This document shows, piece after piece, positions 1 through 7,955 of a stretch of DNA of 64,000 nt. Both the position numbers and the translations under genes were made by a program. Numbering within the stretch: position 1 is the stretch's first letter; each line of letters opens with the position of its first letter. Under the pieces are notes generated by a model. That model worked only from the letters and a program-made list of their open reading frames with translations, had not been told where the DNA came from and made no database searches. The DNA is from Acidobacteriota bacterium (GTDB lineage Bacteria > Acidobacteriota > UBA4820 > DSQY01): NCBI GenBank assembly GCA_021787565.1, contig JAJYLT010000017.1, positions 1 to 64,000 on the forward strand, given 5' to 3'.

Positions 1-11
1 GTAAGGTCCCG

Positions 12-554
12 GTGAACCAATTCCAGCACCCCGGGAACTTCGTCCAGCAGCTCGGAGATCACTGCAAGTTCTCTCCCGGCTCGGCTCTTCGGGAAAACCT
101 CCTGGAAGCTTCGCTGTTTGATACTTTCTTTCTGAAGCCCAAAGGCTACGAGAACCAGGTAAGAGAATCACCATATGAAATGAGTCCATGGCTTATAGCC
201 GTTCGCTTGCGGGCGATGACGCTTGATCATCTGGCCCCCAAGGCCGGTTTTGAAAGGGAGAACGGGCGATGGCGCTATGTGGGGGGGCGGATGGGAGCAG
301 GCGAGGAGGCTCAGGTGATTTCGGGCGCAGGATGGACCGGGCTATTCGGTTGTGCCTACTCGGGGCGCTACCTTAAAGGCAGTGGGTACGCTGGCCTTGG
401 CGAGGAGCCAGATTGCACGGCCCTAATTACCGCGGGCACCAGGGCAGCATACATTGAATTTGACCGATCTGATGATGATGGCAGGGCATACGAACCGGCC
501 TATATATGGATTTTCTTAGCATCGTTCAAGTTCATACCTTGCGACGGCGGATAA
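12..554 (+). CDS. Hypothetical protein, start uncertain
   Basis: Open frame of 180 codons from a GTG. The frame stays open to the window edge, so the true start may lie outside. I do not recognise a family. The C-terminal half has aromatic/acidic stretches (EFDRSDDDGRAYEPAYIWIF) and no signal peptide or convincing membrane segment. Base composition looks less GC-rich than the following genes, which could mean a recent arrival. The frame ends just before a pair of GC-rich hairpins. No function can be assigned. Confidence 0.45.
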   Translation: MNQFQHPGNFVQQLGDHCKFSPGSALRENLLEASLFDTFFLKPKGYENQVRESPYEMSPWLIAVRLRAMTLDHLAPKAGFERENGRWRYVGGRMGAGEEAQVISGAGWTGLFGCAYSGRYLKGSGYAGLGEEPDCTALITAGTRAAYIEFDRSDDDGRAYEPAYIWIFLASFKFIPCDGG

Positions 555-570
555 TGCGTTGCAGCGGAAC

Positions 571-642
571 GAGTCCTGCGGGACTCAGTCCACAGGACGC
601 AATGCAAGCTCGATGGATGTTACCGCCCCGCCGAACGGGGCG
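571..642 (+). terminator. Two hairpins, possible terminator
   Basis: GAGTCC-TGCG-GGACTC (571-586) is followed by CGCCCCG-CCGAA-CGGGGCG (624-642), then a weakly T-rich TTGGCATT. The position between the stop at 554 and the next start at 673 suits a terminator for the upstream gene. The T tract is poor. Confidence 0.35.
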
Positions 643-672
643 TTGGCATTCGATCCACCTCAGGAGGCGCGG

Positions 673-1221
673 ATGTCGAAGGCACTGGTGCTGATCGATC
701 TTCAGAGGGATTACTTTGCCGGCGGGCGGATGGAGCTGGTGGGTGCTGAGGAGGCGGTGGAGCGCGCGGCGGCTCTGCTGAAGGCCTTCCGGGACGGGGC
801 GCTGCCGGTGGTGCACGTCCAGCACATCGCGGCGCGTGCGGGGGCCACCTTCTTTCTTCCTGGCACGGAGGGGGCGGAGATCCACCCGGCGGTGCGGCCG
901 CTGGCCGGGGAGCGGGTCGTCGTCAAGCACTTCCCCAATGCGTTCCGCGAGACGGACCTGCGGGCCGGCCTCGGCGCGCTGGGGGCCTCGGAGCTGGTCT
1001 TCGCGGGGATGATGACGCACATGTGCGTGGACACCACCGTGCGGGCCGCGGCGGACCTCGGCTTCGCGTGCTCCTTGGCTCACGACGCGTGCGCCACGCG
1101 CGATCTCGCCTTCGGGGCGAGCAAGGTGGCCGCCAGGGACGTGCAGACCGCCTACCTGGCGGCGCTCAGCGGCTCCTTCGCCGCCGTCCGGTCGGCCGCG
1201 GAGATCATTGCGGGGCTGTAA
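673..1221 (+). CDS. Isochorismatase-like cysteine hydrolase
   Basis: 182 aa, the normal size for this family. The catalytic triad is visible: Asp in LIDLQRDYF near the N-terminus, Lys in VVVKHFPNAF (about residue 85) and the nucleophile Cys in MMTHMCVDTT (about residue 120). The family includes nicotinamidases, isochorismatases and other amidohydrolases; the substrate cannot be told from sequence. The start at ATG 673 is chosen because AGGAGG lies just upstream and LVLIDLQ begins the fold. Expected to be cytoplasmic. The EFR1-type gene follows after 41 bp and may be co-transcribed. Confidence 0.85.
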   Translation: MSKALVLIDLQRDYFAGGRMELVGAEEAVERAAALLKAFRDGALPVVHVQHIAARAGATFFLPGTEGAEIHPAVRPLAGERVVVKHFPNAFRETDLRAGLGALGASELVFAGMMTHMCVDTTVRAAADLGFACSLAHDACATRDLAFGASKVAARDVQTAYLAALSGSFAAVRSAAEIIAGL

Positions 1222-1262
1222 AGCCCGGGGGGCGCGTGGGGTTTTTCTCCTCGGAGTGGAGC

Positions 1263-2087
1263 ATGAGGCCGATCCGTTCCATCACCGCCATGACCTTCAG
1301 CCCGACCGGGACCACGAGGCGCATCGTCTCCCGCATCGCAAAGGTGCTGTGCGAGAAGGCCTGCCGCGGCCGGGTGCCGGCGCACCGCGACTTCACGCTG
1401 CCGGGCGCGCGGAGCGAGGGGGCCTCCTTTCGAGAGGGAGAGGTGGTCGTCTTCGGCGTCCCCGTCTACGCGGGCCGCGTCCCCAAGGTCCTGTCGGAGT
1501 ACATGAAGACGGTGCGCGGCAACGGCGCGCTGGCCGTCGCGGTGGTGGTCTACGGCAACCGCGACTACGACGACGCCCTGCTCGAGCTCACCGACCTCCT
1601 CGACTCGCAGGGCTTCCTCGTCGCGGCGGCCGCCGCCTTCATCGGCGAACACTCCTACTCCAGGCTCATCGCCGAAGGCCGGCCGGACGAGGAGGACATG
1701 GCCCTGGCGGCGGAGTTCTCGGCCGGGGTGGCGAGGAAGATGGGGGGCGCCGTCCCGATGGCGAAGGCCGTCGCGAAGGGACACAGACCCTACCGGGAGC
1801 TGCCCGTGTCGAGGAACGAAAAGGGGGAGGCGATCGACCTCAGCGGCGCCAGGCCGCAAACGTCGCCGGCCTGCCGGGAGTGCGGGCAGTGCGTCGAGGT
1901 CTGCCCCATGGGCTCCATCGATCGCGAGGACGTGTCGGCCATCGTCGGGGAGTGCATTCGGTGCAACGCCTGCGTCAAGACCTGCCCCTCGGGGGCCAAG
2001 TACTTCGCCGACGGCGACTATCTCACCGTGAAGCGCTGGCTGGAGACCCACTGCGCCCAGAGGCGGACGCCGGAGTTCTTCCTGTGA
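1263..2087 (+). CDS. EFR1-type flavodoxin/ferredoxin fusion protein
   Basis: 274 aa. The N-terminus MTFSPTGTTRRIV matches the FMN phosphate-binding loop of flavodoxins. The middle (FGVPVYAGRVP, AVVVYGNRDYDDA) is also flavodoxin-like. The C-terminus carries two 4Fe-4S ferredoxin motifs, CRECGQCVEVCP and CIRCNACVKTCP. This is the domain order of EFR1-family ferrodoxins, presumed soluble electron carriers in anaerobes. ATG 1263 is chosen because it begins directly before the flavodoxin fold; longer upstream reading in this frame is a shadow of the previous gene. The electron donor and acceptor are unknown. Confidence 0.85.
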   Translation: MRPIRSITAMTFSPTGTTRRIVSRIAKVLCEKACRGRVPAHRDFTLPGARSEGASFREGEVVVFGVPVYAGRVPKVLSEYMKTVRGNGALAVAVVVYGNRDYDDALLELTDLLDSQGFLVAAAAAFIGEHSYSRLIAEGRPDEEDMALAAEFSAGVARKMGGAVPMAKAVAKGHRPYRELPVSRNEKGEAIDLSGARPQTSPACRECGQCVEVCPMGSIDREDVSAIVGECIRCNACVKTCPSGAKYFADGDYLTVKRWLETHCAQRRTPEFFL

Positions 2088-2324
2088 ACGCGCGCCTTCG
2101 CCCCTCGGCGCTGACCCGTCGGGATGGCCCCGGCGCGGGGAGGGGACCAAGGCTCCGGCGGTAGCCTCCCGGCGCACCGGCGCCCATGCGAGGGGCCGCC
2201 CATCGCCCCCCGGAGAGCGCGCTGGAGATTCACTCCTGCCCAGCGGTGGGCGTCACATGAATGATGCCCCGCCTGGAAGACCCCTTCCACCGCCGTTCTC
2301 CTCCATCCTTCCCGCGAAACTTGT

Positions 2325-2385
2325 CCCCGCAAAAGCGGGGAGCGTGAATCCAGCCCCGCTTCTGGATCCCCGATGCCTCGGGGAT
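2325..2385. repeat. Cluster of three short palindromes (REP-like)
   Basis: CCCCGC-AAAA-GCGGGG (2325-2340), ATCCAG...CTGGAT (2348-2367) and ATCCCCGA-TGCC-TCGGGGAT (2366-2385) lie back to back in the 530-bp gap between the EFR1-type gene and the sigma factor. They look like an extragenic palindromic unit. The rest of the gap (2088-2324 and 2386-2524) shows no convincing gene. Confidence 0.5.
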
Positions 2386-2524
2386 GGCGCCAGCGTGGAT
2401 TCGCGCGGCCGTCGGCTCCCCCTCGGCGCCGGCGGACGAAGGGCATCTCCCGGAATGCGGGCCGAGGCGATGGCCTCCGCCGGCAGGCGGTCCGAAGAGG
2501 GGCCGGAGGTCCGGGCGGAACGGT

Positions 2525-2554
2525 TGTGACAAAATGGCGCCGGTGCACCGTCTA
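2525..2554 (+). promoter_or_regulatory. Candidate ECF-type promoter of the sigma operon
   Basis: TGTGACA (2525-2531) and CGTCTA (2549-2554) are 17 bp apart and 64 bp upstream of the sigma factor start. The pair resembles ECF-sigma promoters (TGTCACA / CGTC type), suggesting autoregulation. Call made by pattern only. Confidence 0.35.
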
Positions 2555-2617
2555 TGAGGTGGGAGGAGAGGCCTCCTCCCGGTTGCCCTGGCAGAACCGA
2601 GAATGCGCGGGGGGGCG

Positions 2618-3145
2618 ATGTCCGACGAGAGGGTTCTGGCGGAGGCGCTGGCGGGAATCGCCCGGGGCGACAAGGAGGCGATGGCGGTGCTCTACGATGA
2701 AGCGTCACGCGATCTCTACGGCTTCGCGCTCTGGAAGACCGGCAGCCCGGACGACGCCTCGGACGTGGTGCAGGAGGTCTTCGTCCGGCTGGCGCGGACC
2801 CGGGCTCCGCTCGCCCGCGTGGCGAGGCCCAAGGCCTACCTCCTGGGCATGGCCCACCGGGCGGCGGTGGACCTCTTCCGCGTCCGGCGCCGGACGGAGC
2901 CCCTGGAGGAGGGCCTGCTCCTGGACGGCGGGCCGGGCCCGCGGGAGTGCCTGGCCGCCCGGGAGGCCTCCCTGGCCGTGGCGGCTCTCGCCCCCGAACA
3001 GCGCGAGATCGTCTACCTGCGCCACTTCTGCGACCTCTCCTTCGCCGAGATGGGCGCCGCGCTGGGGATCTCCCTCTTCACCGCGGCCAGCCGCTACCGG
3101 CTGGCCATCAGGCGCCTTCGCAAGGCGCTCGGGGTCGCGCCATGA
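2618..3145 (+). CDS. ECF-type RNA polymerase sigma factor
   Basis: 175 aa. Sigma region 2 is seen around residues 20-60 (LYGFALWKTGS then DDASDVVQEVFVRLARTRA). Region 4 lies near the C-terminus (LAPEQREIVYLRHFCDLSF followed by an HTH GAALGISLFTAASRYRLAIR). This is a two-domain extracytoplasmic-function sigma factor. ATG 2618 follows a run of G that can serve as RBS; ATG 2603, five codons upstream, is an alternative. The stop overlaps the start of the next gene (ATGA), so the pair should be translationally coupled, as is usual for a sigma/anti-sigma pair. Confidence 0.85.
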   Translation: MSDERVLAEALAGIARGDKEAMAVLYDEASRDLYGFALWKTGSPDDASDVVQEVFVRLARTRAPLARVARPKAYLLGMAHRAAVDLFRVRRRTEPLEEGLLLDGGPGPRECLAAREASLAVAALAPEQREIVYLRHFCDLSFAEMGAALGISLFTAASRYRLAIRRLRKALGVAP

Positions 3146-3519
3146 GCCGACGACAGTCTCCGCTGGCCCCCTTCTCGCCGCCGCCTCCCCCGCACGATCT
3201 CAGGGGCAGAGTCCTCGAAGCGGCGGAGGCCGCATGGGGAGGCGGGTCCGTCGAGGTCCCCGGGGCCAGGGCCCGCTTCACGCGCTGGGACTGGGCCTGG
3301 GCCGCCTGCCTGGCGCTCCTCCTGTTGGGCAACCTCCTCGTGGACGGCCGTTCGCGCAAGAGCGCCGTGCCGCCCGCGATGACCCGACAAGAGAAAGCCG
3401 AAATCGCCGAGCTGGCCCGCGTGGGCATCGTCCTTCCCGAGGACCAGCGCGCGCCCGAGCGGCCCCGGATTCAGCGGAACGTGGATGACCTTGGCGCCGC
3501 CGCGGGCGCCGACTTCTAG
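3142..3519 (+). CDS. Small membrane-anchored protein, putative anti-sigma factor
   Basis: 125 aa. A Pro-rich cytoplasmic N-terminus (about 1-50) is followed by one membrane segment (WAWAACLALLLLGNLLV, about 53-70) and an extracytoplasmic tail with an acidic C-terminus. It overlaps the sigma factor gene by 4 bp. Position and topology suit an anti-sigma factor, but the zinc-binding HxxxCxxC motif common in such proteins is absent, so the role is an inference from context only. Confidence 0.6.
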   Translation: MSRRQSPLAPFSPPPPPHDLRGRVLEAAEAAWGGGSVEVPGARARFTRWDWAWAACLALLLLGNLLVDGRSRKSAVPPAMTRQEKAEIAELARVGIVLPEDQRAPERPRIQRNVDDLGAAAGADF

Positions 3520-3530
3520 GGGGACAGAGA

Positions 3531-4799
3531 ATGTGGCAGAGAGCCTGGTTCCGTTGGTCGGTGCGCGTTCTGGCCCTGGTCCTCCTGGCGGCCCTCGCCG
3601 TCGGCTTCGCCCTGCGCTGGCGCGGCGAGAAGGCGCTGTGGGATGCCCGCAAGGAGTTCGTGGAGAAGGTGGGTCCCCTGGACCTGCGGGCCTACCGGCC
3701 CAAGCCCGTACCCGAGGAGGAGAACGGCGCCGTCTGGCTCCTGGCAGGCGCACGGGCCGTGGTGGTCTTCCCGTCGGAGCGCCCGGGGCTTCGGTCGCTC
3801 GCGGAGACCCCCTCCTCGCACTGGAGCCCGGAGGAAGGCCAACTCGCGGCGCGTCTTCTAGAGAGGAACGCGCCAGCTTTGACCCTGCTCCACCGCTCGT
3901 TGGGCATGAAGGCGTGCGACCTCAGCGATGCGGTCACCGGCAAGATTAAGGCGACTTACCGCCTCGATCTGCTCAGGGCGGCGCAGCTTCTCGACGCCGA
4001 CGGCCGGGACGCCCTGCGGCTGGACGACATGGATCGCCTCTTCGCGGACGCCGGGGCCCTCCGGCTTCTGGCCTCCGCGCAGGAGCGTGAGGACGAACTC
4101 ATCGACCCGTTGCTCGGGATCTATGCCGAGAGGCTCTCCCTCGCCGTCATCCGCGAGGCCGCCGGTCTCCCTTCACTTCGCCCTGGCGACATCGACCGGC
4201 TTTCTGCCCTCCTCCCGACCGTCGATCTCGCGGCCGCCCTGCATCGCGCGGTAGGGTATGAAGCGGCGGGCATGATGGACCGAATCGCGAACGGAACGGA
4301 GGCGGAGCACCTGGGAATCCAGTTGGGCCTCAGGGGGCACCTGGAGAACTGGCTCAGGGGAGACGCCGAGATCGCCCGGGCCCTTCGTGGTTGGGCCGCG
4401 TGGGCCGAGTCGATGAGCCAACCCTACGCGCGGCGGCTCGCCGCACCTCCTGCCCGGGAGTCGGTCTCTGATAACCCTTTTGTCTGGGACAGTCAGGGAA
4501 GGACGGCCGGCCGGGTGCAGGCGGCGATGGCCCTGCGGCAGATGACCGCCCTCGGGCTGGAGGTCCGCAAGGCAGGGCTGGAGCGGGGCGCGTATCCGGC
4601 GGATCTCTCGGCCTTCCCGGGCGCCGCGAGCCCCGACCCCTTCACCGGCAAGCCCGTGGCCTACACCCTTCACCCCGACGGCTCGGCCACCCTCTCTATC
4701 CCCGGCGGCGACGCCCTCTACGACAAGCTGTCCGCCGGCAAGGTCCCCACCATCGGCGCCACCTGGACCCTGCCCCCCGTGAGCGCCGAACGGCGGTAG
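3531..4799 (+). CDS. Hypothetical membrane-anchored protein, pseudopilin-like tail
   Basis: 422 aa. An N-terminal membrane anchor (VRVLALVLLAALAVGFAL, about 10-30) is followed by a long helical extracytoplasmic region. Near the C-terminus, RGAYPADLSAF and PDPFTGKPVAYTLHPDG resemble the short motifs in the C-terminal domains of type II pseudopilin-like proteins. The gene starts 11 bp after the putative anti-sigma factor and is probably the third gene of the operon. The function is unknown; a cell-envelope role is likely from the anchor. Confidence 0.6.
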   Translation: MWQRAWFRWSVRVLALVLLAALAVGFALRWRGEKALWDARKEFVEKVGPLDLRAYRPKPVPEEENGAVWLLAGARAVVVFPSERPGLRSLAETPSSHWSPEEGQLAARLLERNAPALTLLHRSLGMKACDLSDAVTGKIKATYRLDLLRAAQLLDADGRDALRLDDMDRLFADAGALRLLASAQEREDELIDPLLGIYAERLSLAVIREAAGLPSLRPGDIDRLSALLPTVDLAAALHRAVGYEAAGMMDRIANGTEAEHLGIQLGLRGHLENWLRGDAEIARALRGWAAWAESMSQPYARRLAAPPARESVSDNPFVWDSQGRTAGRVQAAMALRQMTALGLEVRKAGLERGAYPADLSAFPGAASPDPFTGKPVAYTLHPDGSATLSIPGGDALYDKLSAGKVPTIGATWTLPPVSAERR

Positions 4800-5337
4800 T
4801 CCTCGGCCCATCCGCGATCTCGGGAGCCCTGGAACAGGAAGGCGGCTCCAGTCACGGCTGTCCGGTTGTTTCTTGGCGTCGTGACTGCCGATGACTCATG
4901 GCCCTCCCAAACGCTTTCAGCCCGCACTCGTGCGGCTGGCCTTCCGGGGCGCCGCACGGGGGCGCTCCCCTGGGTACGCCAGGGTCGCTGCTCTTTCTTG
5001 CCCTTGCGGGGGTGGCCCTTTGGGCGAGGAAAACTCCCCGTTTCCCCGCACCTCTTCGACCGGCGCCGTCCCGGCGCCGAGGGCCCAAGGGGCTCGGCCC
5101 CCCGGGGATCTCCGGCGCGGCGCTCGGTTGGGCAAAACCCGCGGCGCTGGGCTGTTTTCGCGAGCAGGCCCCGGTTCTGAACGCCGCGGGCTCTGTCTTC
5201 GTCCCGCCCCTCGGCCGCGCCTGGCCACGACCTTCGAAGAATCGCGACCGGGCTCCCATTGCGCAAAGGAGTACAAAAGCGAAGAGGTGAAGAATCCAGT
5301 TCGGACGAACTTCCGCCATCGAAGGCCCCCCGCGCCC
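4800..5337. other. Intergenic gap, no gene seen
   Basis: Very GC-rich stretch with several overlapping frames open on both strands, none with family similarity, a good start site or reasonable composition. I see no RNA gene here. It lies between the sigma operon and the repeat array that received the prophage. Confidence 0.5.
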
Positions 5338-5348
5338 TCATCACCTAC
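5338..5348. repeat. Left part of octamer array with target duplication CCTAC
   Basis: TCATCACC (5338-5345) plus TAC. The last five bases, CCTAC (5344-5348), are repeated at 39182-39186 on the other side of the prophage. Joining both sides restores six tandem 8-bp units of the type T(C/A)(A/C)TCACC. Confidence 0.85.
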
Positions 5349-5556
5349 TGTGAGAGACCGGATGGAATGGGACTGGATGGAATGGGGGTGAGGAACGGAG
5401 CGGGGGGCTGGGAGGCATGTGGGGAGAGAGTTCGGCGGCGGCGGAGGCGGTCCTAAATGAAGTGAGACTCGAACAATGAGTGGGCGACAGTGCATGTACA
5501 TAGTCTCACATAGAATGGGACCACGGGAGGAGCGATTGGCGGCCTTTAGGGGGTGA
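5349..5556. repeat. Prophage left end with putative transposase-binding sites
   Basis: 208 bp without a gene. It carries a tandem 15-bp repeat GACCGGATGGAATGG / GACTGGATGGAATGG (5356-5370, 5371-5385). It also carries an inner site GTCTCACATAGAATGGGAC (5503-5521) that matches the inverted site at the right end (39157-39175) at 16 of 19 positions. This layout is expected of transposase-binding end sites. Confidence 0.65.
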
Positions 5557-6018
5557 TTACTCAGCATGGAAGCCGGACCATGTTGAATAACCGGCGAGCG
5601 CGCGGCCGGATTTGGAGTCAAAGATCTGCACGGGGAGCTCGCTGCCCTGCGCCATGCGCCAGGTGTAGAGGGTGAGGCAGACGCGCTCCTTGGCCTGCGC
5701 GTCAAGGCGAGCCCATAGGTCCAACGAGACCCAGTAGCGCGAGCCGTCCTCGCGCAGGAGGAGCCCGGAGATCCTAAACTGGCGCACGAGATCCGCGGCC
5801 GCCGCCGCGCCCAGCCCCGTCGCGCGCTCCGCGCGCTGAGCATCCCGGACGCCTCGAGGCTGAAACGGCCACAGCCTCGAGGCGTGGGCCGCGAGCAGGG
5901 CGATCACGAGCAGCGCGAAGAGCAGCCAGCCGACGATACTCGCCGCTCCGAGTGCGTGCTCCCCCCTCTCCCTCTCCCTCTGGCCGTGGCCGTGGTCCCC
6001 CATCGAATCCTCGAACAT
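5557..6018 (-). CDS. Hypothetical single-pass membrane protein of the prophage
   Basis: 153 aa, leftward, downstream of the repressor gene and probably co-transcribed with it. The N-terminus is charged, followed by one membrane segment (IVGWLLFALLVIALLAAHA, about 28-47) and a soluble C-terminal domain with YWVSLDLWARLDAQ. ATG at 6018 is preceded by GGGAGG at good spacing; the GTG at 6024 overlaps that site. Being expressed with the repressor, it is likely made in the lysogen, so superinfection exclusion or another lysogenic role is possible. No family is recognised. Confidence 0.6.
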   Translation of the reverse strand: MFEDSMGDHGHGQRERERGEHALGAASIVGWLLFALLVIALLAAHASRLWPFQPRGVRDAQRAERATGLGAAAAADLVRQFRISGLLLREDGSRYWVSLDLWARLDAQAKERVCLTLYTWRMAQGSELPVQIFDSKSGRALAGYSTWSGFHAE

Positions 6019-6037
6019 GGTCACCTCCCAACCTCTA

Positions 6038-6745
6038 TTATAGGGACGGGCACCACCAGATCACCCGGCCGACGACGGGTGGGTCCACCAAGCGGGGGAT
6101 ATGGATGGGCTCCAGCCCAGCCGCATCGTTCTCCGCATAGAGCACCCAGTCTCGCTTCCCCACCTCGAACCAACGGATTGATAACCGGTCCCCCAGGCGC
6201 ACGGCCACGGGGCGGCCACGCAGATCTTCAGCGGGGTGAAGTGCATCTGGATGGGTATCGATGACGACCAGGAAGTGGGTTTGGATCACCGGGGCCATAA
6301 TGTTCTCATTGAACCTGACCGCATAGCTGTGCTGAGGATGGGGGACCAGCGAACTCAAGACCTGCATCCCCTCTCTCTCCCGCGCCTCGCTCCATTCGAT
6401 GCTCTGCCCGGCAGGCAATAACCCTTCCACGACCGGGATCGTCACGAATGGGTAGGGCGCCTGAAAATCAGGCGTGGCCTCCGCGATCCGTCCTCCCACC
6501 ACAGGCTGGATCAGCATGGTGCCGTAGCCCGTGATGAGCCAATGGGCGTTCATGGCGTACCGAGCGCAGAGTGCCTCAATCGCCGCCACAGATAGCATAT
6601 TGCGCCCCGCCTCCACCACCGAGATGGAACCCTGCCTCTGTCCGATGGCCCGTGCGAGCTCCGCCGTCGTCGCGCCCAGAGACAATCGGAACCGCCTTAG
6701 CCGCTCACCAAACTGTTGGGTCAGCGTCTTATCCATGTTGGGCAT
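6038..6745 (-). CDS. Prophage repressor, XRE HTH plus S24-like domain
   Basis: 235 aa. An N-terminal XRE helix-turn-helix spans about residues 10-66 (TTAELARAIGQRQGSISVVE). The C-terminal half has the LexA/CI-type S24 fold (SYAVRFNENIMAPVIQTHF ... GRPVAVRLGDRLSIRWFEV). Where active family members have G-D-S-M-x-P this protein reads E-N-I-M-A-P, so the catalytic Ser is replaced by Ile. The Lys position reads Arg (LSIRW). It should dimerise and bind operators, but self-cleavage is not expected. It is divergent from the early gene at 6830, with the operator/promoter region between. Confidence 0.85.
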   Translation of the reverse strand: MPNMDKTLTQQFGERLRRFRLSLGATTAELARAIGQRQGSISVVEAGRNMLSVAAIEALCARYAMNAHWLITGYGTMLIQPVVGGRIAEATPDFQAPYPFVTIPVVEGLLPAGQSIEWSEAREREGMQVLSSLVPHPQHSYAVRFNENIMAPVIQTHFLVVIDTHPDALHPAEDLRGRPVAVRLGDRLSIRWFEVGKRDWVLYAENDAAGLEPIHIPRLVDPPVVGRVIWWCPSL

Positions 6746-6755
6746 GGCCCCCCGC

Positions 6756-6784
6756 TTGACAATAGGAAAGGTATAACCTATACT
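6756..6784 (+). promoter_or_regulatory. Early rightward promoter with embedded operator-like repeat
   Basis: TTGACA (6756-6761), a 17-bp spacer and TATACT (6779-6784) form a near-consensus sigma-70 promoter facing the early genes. Between and overlapping the boxes lie inverted repeats AGGT-ATA-ACCT (6769-6779) and ATAGG...CCTAT (6762-6781), where repressor binding would block RNA polymerase. Divergent from the repressor gene. Confidence 0.75.
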
Positions 6785-6829
6785 AACACCATCGAGCGCG
6801 CCATGGTGGCGCTATTAGCCGGAGGCCAA

Positions 6830-7087
6830 ATGGCCCCAAGGTTCTTGAAATTGCAGGTCCACACAGGGTTGAGCATCAAGAACTTCCGCCGCCGCGCATG
6901 CCTCGCCGCGCTGCGCGCCCAGGCCATGAACATGGCCACCTTCGCGGCGACCGTGGGTGTCTCCAGGCAGGCCGTCTCGCAGGTACTCAATGGGCACTGG
7001 CGCTCTAAGCGCATCGAGCTCGCCCTGGCGGCCCTGACGGGCTACCCGGTGGCGGTGCTCTTCCCGCCCGACGAGGCCGCGGCATGA
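6830..7087 (+). CDS. Small HTH regulator, Ner/Cro-like
   Basis: 85 aa. A helix-turn-helix is seen at about residues 34-62 (MATFAATVGVSRQAVSQVLN). It is the first gene from the strong early promoter, the position of ner in Mu, which shuts down early and repressor transcription. ATG 6830 is chosen for the GGAGG at 6821-6825; ATG 6803 is in frame but has no RBS. The C-terminus GYPVAVLFPPDE is common in phage HTH proteins. The Ner role is inferred from position. Confidence 0.7.
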   Translation: MAPRFLKLQVHTGLSIKNFRRRACLAALRAQAMNMATFAATVGVSRQAVSQVLNGHWRSKRIELALAALTGYPVAVLFPPDEAAA

Positions 7088-7122
7088 TGAGACCACTACT
7101 CCCCTCCTTTCCTTCATCCTCG

Positions 7123-7158
7123 GGCTCCCCGGACGCTTCCGGGGAGCCTCTCTTTTCC
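7123..7158 (+). terminator. Rho-independent-type terminator in early region
   Basis: GGCTCCCCGGA (7123-7133), loop CGCT, TCCGGGGAGCC (7138-7148), then TCTCTTTTCC. A perfect 11-bp stem follows the Ner-like gene. It may limit read-through into the transposition genes. A second palindrome, CGTCCGC-GCCA-GCGGACG (7213-7230), lies just before the next RBS. Confidence 0.75.
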
Positions 7159-7251
7159 ATTCTAGGGGCCGGAGGGGGCCGAGTCAATTAGCGGAATCAG
7201 GGGGTTAATCACCGTCCGCGCCAGCGGACGTTAGGGGAGGAGAGGGGAACC

Positions 7252-7704
7252 ATGAAGACACTGGACCAGGTCGTTGCCGCCACCATCCGCCGCTTCCGCG
7301 GAGGAGATGGCATTGAGGAGCTGGCGGATCACCTGGGCATCAAGCCAGGCATGCTCTACCGGCTCAGCAACCCGATGGACGAGGGCGCGCGCATCAATAG
7401 CAAGCACCTCATCCCGCTCATGGAAAAGACCAAGGACTACACCATCCTCAAGCACACGGCGGCCCGCCTGGGCTTCCTGTGCGTCCGCCTGCCGCGCGTG
7501 CGATCAGCCCGCCACGAGGACATGGCCGAGTACCAACGGCGCCAGGCGCAGGCCTTCGAGCGCCTGGCCGGCTTCTTTGCCGGCGCCCGATCGGCCGAGG
7601 AGACCCTCGAGGCGATCCGCCGCGAGATGGAGGCGGCCGCCGGGTTCGCCAAGGCGGTCGAGGCGCACGACACCCCCAGCCTCTTCGAGGACGAGCAGGC
7701 ATGA
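7252..7704 (+). CDS. Phage regulatory protein, CII-like
   Basis: 150 aa. The N-terminus (DGIEELADHLGIKPGMLYRL then NSKHLIPLMEKTKDYTILKH) resembles the P2-type CII-like regulatory family found in many transposable and temperate phages. The C-terminal half is a charged helix. The RBS is a GGAGAGGGG run before ATG 7252. It sits after the terminator hairpin at 7123 and directly upstream of the transposition operon, so control of that operon is likely. Its last codon overlaps the next start (ATGA). Confidence 0.7.
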   Translation: MKTLDQVVAATIRRFRGGDGIEELADHLGIKPGMLYRLSNPMDEGARINSKHLIPLMEKTKDYTILKHTAARLGFLCVRLPRVRSARHEDMAEYQRRQAQAFERLAGFFAGARSAEETLEAIRREMEAAAGFAKAVEAHDTPSLFEDEQA

Positions 7705-7955
7705 CCACCGCGTGCGCGTGGTGCGACTCCGTCCAGTCGGTGGACCTGGTGGCCCTGTGCCGCTCGGGCCTCTCCCCCGGCGTCTGCCCCGCGTGCATGC
7801 CCAGGGTCTTCGGCCGGCGGGCCTTCGAGGCCTATCTCGCCAAGACCCCGGGCGCCGCCTGCCAGCTTTGTGTAAATGGGGTCCAGTTGGAACGGCCAGT
7901 TGGGAATAAACGGGTAGGTCCCGTTCCGACTGAGACATGGGGGGCAAATGCCTGA
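7701..7955 (+). CDS. Small Cys-rich protein, zinc-finger-like
   Basis: 84 aa. Three CxxC pairs (CAWC, CPAC, CQLC) and a further Cys are spaced as in small zinc-binding proteins. It overlaps the CII-like gene by 4 bp and the transposase gene by 8 bp, so all three should be translationally coupled. The family is not recognised; a DNA- or RNA-binding accessory of transposition is possible by position. The C-terminal third has no Cys and looks disordered. Confidence 0.55.
   Translation: MTTACAWCDSVQSVDLVALCRSGLSPGVCPACMPRVFGRRAFEAYLAKTPGAACQLCVNGVQLERPVGNKRVGPVPTETWGANA

Noticed and set aside
2230-2708. Minus-strand frames over the palindrome cluster
   Set aside because: They run through REP-like hairpins and have no credible start site or protein-like composition.
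4866-5391. Overlapping frames in the gap before the prophage
   Set aside because: Pro/Arg-rich translations without family match, no RBS, and open in several frames on both strands at once.
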